From contig CAJUJQ010000031.1 of NCBI GenBank assembly GCA_910586575.1, forward strand, positions 1 to 25,788: a stretch of DNA of 25,788 nt, read 5' to 3'. The DNA comes from an uncultured Clostridia bacterium. Lineage in GTDB: Bacteria; Bacillota; Clostridia; Oscillospirales; Butyricicoccaceae. Numbering within the stretch: the first letter of the stretch is position 1; every line of letters starts with the position of its first letter. This document shows positions 21,680-25,788 of the stretch, one piece after another. A program made the position numbers and the translations under genes. The notes under the pieces were generated by a model that ran no database searches, was not told where the DNA came from, and saw only the letters and a program-made list of their open reading frames with translations.

Positions 21680-22798
21680 ATGCATAAAAGAACGATGATT
21701 ACCGCTATGATTTGCGCATCCCTGTTCGTGGCGTCTGCCTGTGCGGCAGCACCGTCCGAATCCACAGCCCCGGCGGCTGTCACGAGCACCACCGCCGCGC
21801 CCGCGGCTGACACCGCCCCTGTTGCTGATCCCGCAGCAGATACCACACCCGCAGCCATGCCTGAAGAAACGGCAGTGCCCTACAGCATCGGCATCAAAGC
21901 GGTCGTGAATGAGGTTGTAAACGAAAACGGCAATATTTCCCTGGAAGTAACGCCCGAGGGCGGCGAGCCGCTGGTCCTTCTGGTTTCCGACAGGACCATT
22001 ATCGCAGACAATCAGACTGCCGTCCCGGTCAATGTACAGGATATCAGGAAGGGCGACACCATCTACGCGTACCATGATATGATGATGACCATGAGCATCC
22101 CGGCACAGACCCCGGCGATTGCCATCCTGACCAACCTGGGCGAGAGTGCCCAGGCACATCTCCACATGCCGGAACAGCTCCAGCCGAACGGCGATAACGT
22201 GTCCGCCCTCTGTGACAACGGATCCATTTGGGTGCGCACGGCGGACGATACGGTCATCACCCCGTATAAAACCCGCCAGATGGTGACGGCGGCGGATATC
22301 CGCATCGGCCAGCCCTTCCTGGCGTGGTACGATATCGTCATGGAAAGCTACCCGGCGCAGGCGGTTGCAAAGCGCGTCATGATCCTGCCCGCGGATCTCG
22401 GGGAACGGGAACTCAGCCTGGTGATTGACGACGATATGGTGATCAAAGCAAAAATGGCGGACGGCGTAATTTCCGTCCCGGCCCGCCTAACGGCGGAAAC
22501 GCTGGGCCTGACCGTCGGCTACCGCAGGGAAGGCGGCAAGGGCATTGTCACCCTCTCGAACGATGCGGGTGAGCTGGATATGGTCATCGGCGAGGACGCG
22601 TACAGCTACCGTGCCGCCACATCCGGCGCGGCTGACGCAGCCGCAGCGCTGCCGTATGGCGTCGCGCCGTACTCCGCCGCCTATCTGGACGGCGCGCCTG
22701 TCACCTGGATGAGCGCGGAAGCCTTCGAGCTGCTCGGCTACGAGGTCAACCTGTCCCATGAACAGCTGACCATTCGCAACTGCGCGAAAACCAAATAA
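21680..22798 (+). CDS. Secreted protein with C-terminal copper-amine-oxidase-like stalk domain
   Basis: 372 residues; AAAGGAGG lies 8 nt before the ATG. Residues 1-22 are a signal peptide (MHKRTMITAMICASLFVASAC) that may end in a lipobox-like ASAC with lipidated Cys21. A low-complexity Ala/Thr/Pro linker (about 24-62) follows, then a beta-rich middle domain with two similar parts (SLEVTPEGGEPLVLLVSDRT and SALCDNGSIWVRTADDTVI). From about residue 235 to the end it matches copper-amine-oxidase N-terminal-like domains (DDDMVIKAKMADGVISVPARLTAETLGLTVGY, then VTWMSAEAFELLGYEV), common in clostridial surface and sporulation proteins. It is probably a cell-surface protein; the ligand is unknown. A single gene with its own terminator. 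Confidence 0.82.
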   Translation: MHKRTMITAMICASLFVASACAAAPSESTAPAAVTSTTAAPAADTAPVADPAADTTPAAMPEETAVPYSIGIKAVVNEVVNENGNISLEVTPEGGEPLVLLVSDRTIIADNQTAVPVNVQDIRKGDTIYAYHDMMMTMSIPAQTPAIAILTNLGESAQAHLHMPEQLQPNGDNVSALCDNGSIWVRTADDTVITPYKTRQMVTAADIRIGQPFLAWYDIVMESYPAQAVAKRVMILPADLGERELSLVIDDDMVIKAKMADGVISVPARLTAETLGLTVGYRREGGKGIVTLSNDAGELDMVIGEDAYSYRAATSGAADAAAALPYGVAPYSAAYLDGAPVTWMSAEAFELLGYEVNLSHEQLTIRNCAKTK

Positions 22799-22836
22799 CA
22801 TGTCCCCATCCTGCAATATGGACGGACAGCTGTCAC

Positions 22837-22873
22837 AACGGCGTCAGGGCAAAAGCCCTGACGCCGTTTCTTT
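22837..22873. terminator. Bidirectional terminator between convergent genes
   Basis: A perfect 14-bp stem (22837-22850 with 22855-22868, GGCGTCAGGGC/GCCCTGACGCC core, AAAA loop) is followed by TCTTTG. It ends the stalk-domain gene and the converging isomerase-fold gene. Confidence 0.88.
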
Positions 22874-22887
22874 GCGCCCCAAACACG

Positions 22888-23745
22888 TCAGAGCCGTTCA
22901 TACAGCCGCTCCAGGAATTCCCTGGACTGGACGGCATTGTCATTGCAGGTGTTTTCAAGCGTCGCCTGGATAAACGGCTTGCGCTCCTTCATGAACCGCA
23001 GGACGCGGGTATAATCCATCTGCCCGGTCCCGGCGGCAACGCTGCGCAGCCCGTCCCCTTCCCGCACAAAATCCTTGAGGTGCACCACGGCGACGCGGTC
23101 TGCCAGCCGTTCGATCGCGTCCCCAATCACGGCATCCTGCCGGCCGGCATTTTCCGCGCACAGCAGGTTCACCGGGTCGAGGATAATCCGCAGGTTCCGG
23201 CTTCCGATGGTGTCAATCACCTTAGCGGCGCGCGCGCCGTCGTAAACGATGTGCTTCCACACCGGCTCAATCGCCAGCGTCACGCCGTATTGCTCGGCGC
23301 ATTCGACCACGGGCGCCAGCCCCCGGATAAAGCTGTCCAGCGCCTCCTCGGTATGGGTGCGGCTGTCCATCTTATATTCCGGATTGGGCGCGCCGGTCTC
23401 GGTGCCCACAACGCCCGCGCCCATCAGCGCGGCAACGCGGATATGCCCAAAATAACGGCCCTGAATCTCGCACAGCCTGTCCGGATCCGGGTGCGCCAGA
23501 TTGAGGTAGCACCCCAGCACGGCCACGTCCAGGCCGTGCTGGGAAAGCACCCGTTTGGCGTACATCGCAAGCCCCTCTGTGAGTGCGCAGCCGTCAAACG
23601 TGACCCCCTGGATAACCTTGGAAAATGACAGATGGACACAGGAAAAGCCTTCCTCCCGCGCCTTCTCCGCTCGTCTCCCCATAGTCAGGTACGCCGGTTT
23701 CATGCCGGTATTCACATCATGCAGCCGGATTCCAATTTGCATCAT
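22888..23745 (-). CDS. Sugar phosphate isomerase/epimerase (AP-endonuclease-2 fold) family protein
   Basis: 285 residues with the xylose-isomerase-like TIM-barrel fold. Metal and catalytic residues are at the expected strands: Glu160 (LAIEPVWKH), Asp190 (RIILDPVN), His222 in VVHLKD, and Glu264 near the C-terminus (ATLENT). Members are epimerases or isomerases acting on sugars, keto-sugars or inositols; the exact substrate cannot be read. Two adjacent ATGs exist (23745 and 23742); AAGGGGG gives 7 nt spacing to the second. It is last of three genes with an esterase and an ABC ATPase, but a terminator-like hairpin (23771-23797) separates it from the esterase gene. Confidence 0.87.
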   Translation of the reverse strand: MMQIGIRLHDVNTGMKPAYLTMGRRAEKAREEGFSCVHLSFSKVIQGVTFDGCALTEGLAMYAKRVLSQHGLDVAVLGCYLNLAHPDPDRLCEIQGRYFGHIRVAALMGAGVVGTETGAPNPEYKMDSRTHTEEALDSFIRGLAPVVECAEQYGVTLAIEPVWKHIVYDGARAAKVIDTIGSRNLRIILDPVNLLCAENAGRQDAVIGDAIERLADRVAVVHLKDFVREGDGLRSVAAGTGQMDYTRVLRFMKERKPFIQATLENTCNDNAVQSREFLERLYERL

Positions 23746-23765
23746 AGCGCCCCCTTCTGGATAAG

Positions 23766-23797
23766 TGAAAATTGGGGTTCAGCATCCGTACCCCAAT
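23766..23797 (-). terminator. Hairpin with T-tract between esterase and isomerase genes
   Basis: An 8-bp stem (ATTGGGGT at 23771-23778 with ACCCCAAT at 23790-23797) is followed on minus by TTTTCACTT. It lies about 20 bases before the isomerase ribosome site, so it is either an attenuator or the end of the upstream transcript. Confidence 0.6.
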
Positions 23798-23840
23798 CAA
23801 TCAACAGCAATTTTACAATTCGTTATCATCGGAAATAAAA

Positions 23841-24620
23841 TTACGGAACGTAATGGAACCTCCGATTCAGCCAGGCTTGGCACAGGGGGACCCAGGCACG
23901 GCAGGCGTCGTCCGGGGTTTCCACCTCCTGCGTGCAGGTTGAAATGCCGTGCGCGCCGGTTTCAAACAGGTGGAATTCAAACGGCACGCCGTTTTCGCGC
24001 AGCCTGGCGGCAAGCATCAGGCTGTTTTCCGGCGGGACGCTGGTATCCTCCCCGCCGTGCCAAAGGAAGCTCGGCGGGAAATCGGACGTAATGCGGTCGG
24101 GCAAATGCATCTGCGCGCGCATCACGCCGTCACCGCCCGAAACATACATTGCGGACTCCTCATGCGCGAATTCCCCGGTGCTGATGACCGGATAGCACAA
24201 AATCAAAGCATCCGGCCTGGCTTCCGCAGGGATCGGAACCGTTGGGTCGTTCCAAAACGCCCCCAGGCTCGCCGCCAGGTGCCCCCCGGCAGAAAAGCCG
24301 AGCACAGCGATTTTATCCGGGTCAATATGCCATTCCGCATGTTTGCGCCGCAGGATGCACACGGTTTCCGCAAGCTCCCTCAAGGGCTGGTACCCTGCCG
24401 CTTGTTTCCCGCAGGAATACTCGATGTAAAACACCTGATACCCCATTGACAGGAACGCGAACGCGGGCGGATCCTCCTCCCGTGGGGAGCACCAGCGGTA
24501 GGCCCCGCCGGGGCAAATTACCACAGCGGGCCGTACCTTATGCGCGGCAAGGGTTTCGTAATCGGCCTGCAAATAGCCGGTCACGCTGCCCGCCAACGCT
24601 TCAAAATGGATTACTTTCAT
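23841..24620 (-). CDS. Alpha/beta-hydrolase, carbohydrate-esterase-like
   Basis: 259 residues. Oxyanion-hole motif CPGGAYRW (36-43), nucleophile Ser110 in GFSAGGHLA, acid Asp192 in HGGEDTSVP and His224 in TGAHG form a complete catalytic set. The layout fits BD-FAE/acetylxylan-esterase-like enzymes and other small intracellular deacylases. No signal peptide is present, so it would trim acetyl or feruloyl groups from imported oligosaccharides. It follows an MsmK-type ATPase by 31 nt. Its ribosome site AAGGGGG is unusually far (23 nt) from ATG 24620, with a 15-nt hairpin in between that would shorten the distance to about 8 nt. Confidence 0.85.
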   Translation of the reverse strand: MKVIHFEALAGSVTGYLQADYETLAAHKVRPAVVICPGGAYRWCSPREEDPPAFAFLSMGYQVFYIEYSCGKQAAGYQPLRELAETVCILRRKHAEWHIDPDKIAVLGFSAGGHLAASLGAFWNDPTVPIPAEARPDALILCYPVISTGEFAHEESAMYVSGGDGVMRAQMHLPDRITSDFPPSFLWHGGEDTSVPPENSLMLAARLRENGVPFEFHLFETGAHGISTCTQEVETPDDACRAWVPLCQAWLNRRFHYVP

Positions 24621-24627
24621 ATACAGC

Positions 24628-24650
24628 AGCCGGGAACCGGCTTCCCCCTT
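24628..24650 (-). promoter_or_regulatory. Ribosome site separated from the esterase start by a hairpin
   Basis: On the minus strand AAGGGGG (24650-24644) is followed by the hairpin AGCCGG-TTC-CCGGCT (24642-24628) and 7 nt to the ATG. Folding the stem would give an effective spacing of about 8 nt. No other Shine-Dalgarno match is visible near the start. Confidence 0.5.
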
Positions 24651-24651
24651 T

Positions 24652-25731
24652 TTACCGAATCACAGTTTCCGATTCGCCGTCGAAAAGGTACACGTCGGAA
24701 TCGGGAATCGAGAACGCAATCGTACTGTCAAGCGCGGGGATATCGTGCGGGTCCACCTTCAGGATGGCTTTATCCTCCCCGGCGGTAATGTAAACATTGG
24801 CGTTATCGCCGAGCATTTCGGTCAGCTCGACCACCGCTTCCAGCTGGCAGGCCTTGTCCTGCTTGCCGAGCACAACCGCCTCGGGGCGGAAGCCGAACAC
24901 AATTTCCCGGCCTTCATACTGTTTCGCTTTGCCGCCCAGCTTCTTTGCCACATCAATCGCATTTTTACCAAACGAAATCCCGCCGCCCTTCACGGTGCCG
25001 CGTACAAAGTTCATCGGCGGCTCGCCGATAAACCCGGCAACAAACACATTGGCCGGCTGATAGTACAGCTCATACGGCGTACCGATCTGCTGCACATAGC
25101 CGTCCTTCATGACGACGATGCGGTCAGCCAAGGTCATCGCCTCAGTCTGGTCGTGGGTAACGTAAATGGTGGTTGCGCCGGTCTCGCGATGGATCTGCGC
25201 GATTTCGGAACGCATGGTCACGCGCTGTTTCGCGTCCAGGTTACTAAGCGGCTCGTCCATCAGGAACACGCCCACCTTGCGGATAATCGCGCGGCCAATC
25301 GCGACACGCTGCCGCTGGCCGCCGGAAAGCGCCCTTGGCAGGCGGTCGAGGTAATCGGTCAGGCCAAGGATGCGCGCCGTATTCTTGACCTTTTCCTCAA
25401 TGACCTCCTCATCCACGCCCTGAAGCGTCAAACCGAACGCGATATTATCGAAAACGGTCATCTGCGGGTAAAGCGCATAGCTCTGGAATACCATCGCGAC
25501 CTCACGCTCACGGGGGCCAAGCTCATTGGCGCGTTTCCCGTTCATCAGGAACTCGCCGTTGGAGATATCCTCGAGTCCGGCAATCATGCGCAGGGTCGTG
25601 GACTTCCCGCAGCCGGACGGGCCGACGAACACAATAAACTCGCCCTTTTCAATCGAAAGGTTAAAGTTGTGCACCGCGTGGTACCCGTTCGGATAAATCT
25701 TATTGATATTTTTCAAGGTTAAGTATGACAT
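24652..25731 (-). CDS. ABC transporter ATP-binding protein, UgpC/MsmK/MalK type
   Basis: Energises uptake of sugars or oligosaccharides through separate membrane and binding proteins; in Clostridia one MsmK-like ATPase often serves several systems. 359 residues: Walker A GPSGCGKST (37-45), Q-loop Gln83, signature LSGGQ (135-139), Walker B VFLMDEP (155-161), D-loop SNLDA and switch His193. From about 235 to the end is the regulatory TOBE-like domain typical of the carbohydrate-uptake CUT1 group, including EPPMNFVRGTV. GAGGAG lies 8 nt before the ATG. No permease or binding protein is in the window. It leads an operon with an esterase and an isomerase-fold protein. Confidence 0.94.
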   Translation of the reverse strand: MSYLTLKNINKIYPNGYHAVHNFNLSIEKGEFIVFVGPSGCGKSTTLRMIAGLEDISNGEFLMNGKRANELGPREREVAMVFQSYALYPQMTVFDNIAFGLTLQGVDEEVIEEKVKNTARILGLTDYLDRLPRALSGGQRQRVAIGRAIIRKVGVFLMDEPLSNLDAKQRVTMRSEIAQIHRETGATTIYVTHDQTEAMTLADRIVVMKDGYVQQIGTPYELYYQPANVFVAGFIGEPPMNFVRGTVKGGGISFGKNAIDVAKKLGGKAKQYEGREIVFGFRPEAVVLGKQDKACQLEAVVELTEMLGDNANVYITAGEDKAILKVDPHDIPALDSTIAFSIPDSDVYLFDGESETVIR

Positions 25732-25788
25732 ATTTTTGTCTCCTCGTATAATAAGTCTATAGGTTAGTGATTCATCGGTTCAAACAGG

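Overview
This window reads as chromosomal DNA of a moderately GC-rich Bacillota (Clostridia), probably an Oscillospiraceae/Ruminococcaceae-type gut anaerobe. The basis is a single-chain clostridial-type PurL, a transketolase split into two genes, a DUF1292 protein, a BirA-box-controlled bioY, strong AGGAGG ribosome sites, several GTG/TTG starts and sigma-A-like promoters. I see no rRNA, tRNA or CRISPR array. The species assignment is inference.

Layout. 1-5.2 kb: start of an exported protein (cut by the window edge) and rpe on the minus strand, then a long divergent leader and purL on plus. 5.2-8.7 kb: split transketolase on minus, divergent from a DeoR-family regulator, with a near-perfect inverted repeat between them, then a KdgF-like cupin. 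8.8-9.4 kb: bioY under a textbook BirA operator. 9.4-11.1 kb: an immunity-type module (Cys-rich/Lys-rich small protein with a coupled leader ORF, HTH repressor, ImmA-like metallopeptidase) around an array of TTTCAAC/GTTGAAA half-sites, probably a remnant of an integrated element. 11.1-14.5 kb: ppk1 and a UMF1/MFS transporter in one operon. 14.6-15.7 kb: a compact non-coding region with a 31-codon mini-gene, several terminators and a structured RNA candidate, then DUF1292. 15.8-17.7 kb: an AT-rich island with an internally deleted IS5-type transposase and two overlapping genes for exported proteins of unknown function behind a consensus promoter. 17.8-18.05 kb: a GC-rich cluster of perfect hairpins, a dispersed repeat. 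18.06-21.35 kb: the lower part of uronate/2-keto-3-deoxygluconate catabolism (KDPG aldolase, a VOC protein, KDG kinase) divergent from an IclR/KdgR-like regulator with two palindromic operator candidates. 21.7-22.8 kb: a secreted protein with a copper-amine-oxidase-like stalk domain. 22.9-25.7 kb: an MsmK/UgpC-type ABC ATPase, an alpha/beta esterase and a sugar isomerase/epimerase-fold protein.

How they fit. Rpe, transketolase, Eda, KdgK and the KdgF-like cupin together describe entry of pentoses and pectin-derived uronates into central metabolism. The ATPase/esterase/isomerase operon is consistent with uptake and trimming of acylated oligosaccharides. Regulation can be read at four divergent or leader regions: BirA-bioY, DeoR-tkt, KdgR-eda and repressor-ImmA.

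Nothing here is a complete, obviously new defence or mobile system. The parts least explained by known families are the AT-rich exported-protein pair, the non-coding block at 14.6-15.35 kb, the dispersed hairpin repeat with compensatory changes, and a hairpin placed between the Shine-Dalgarno sequence and start codon of the esterase gene.
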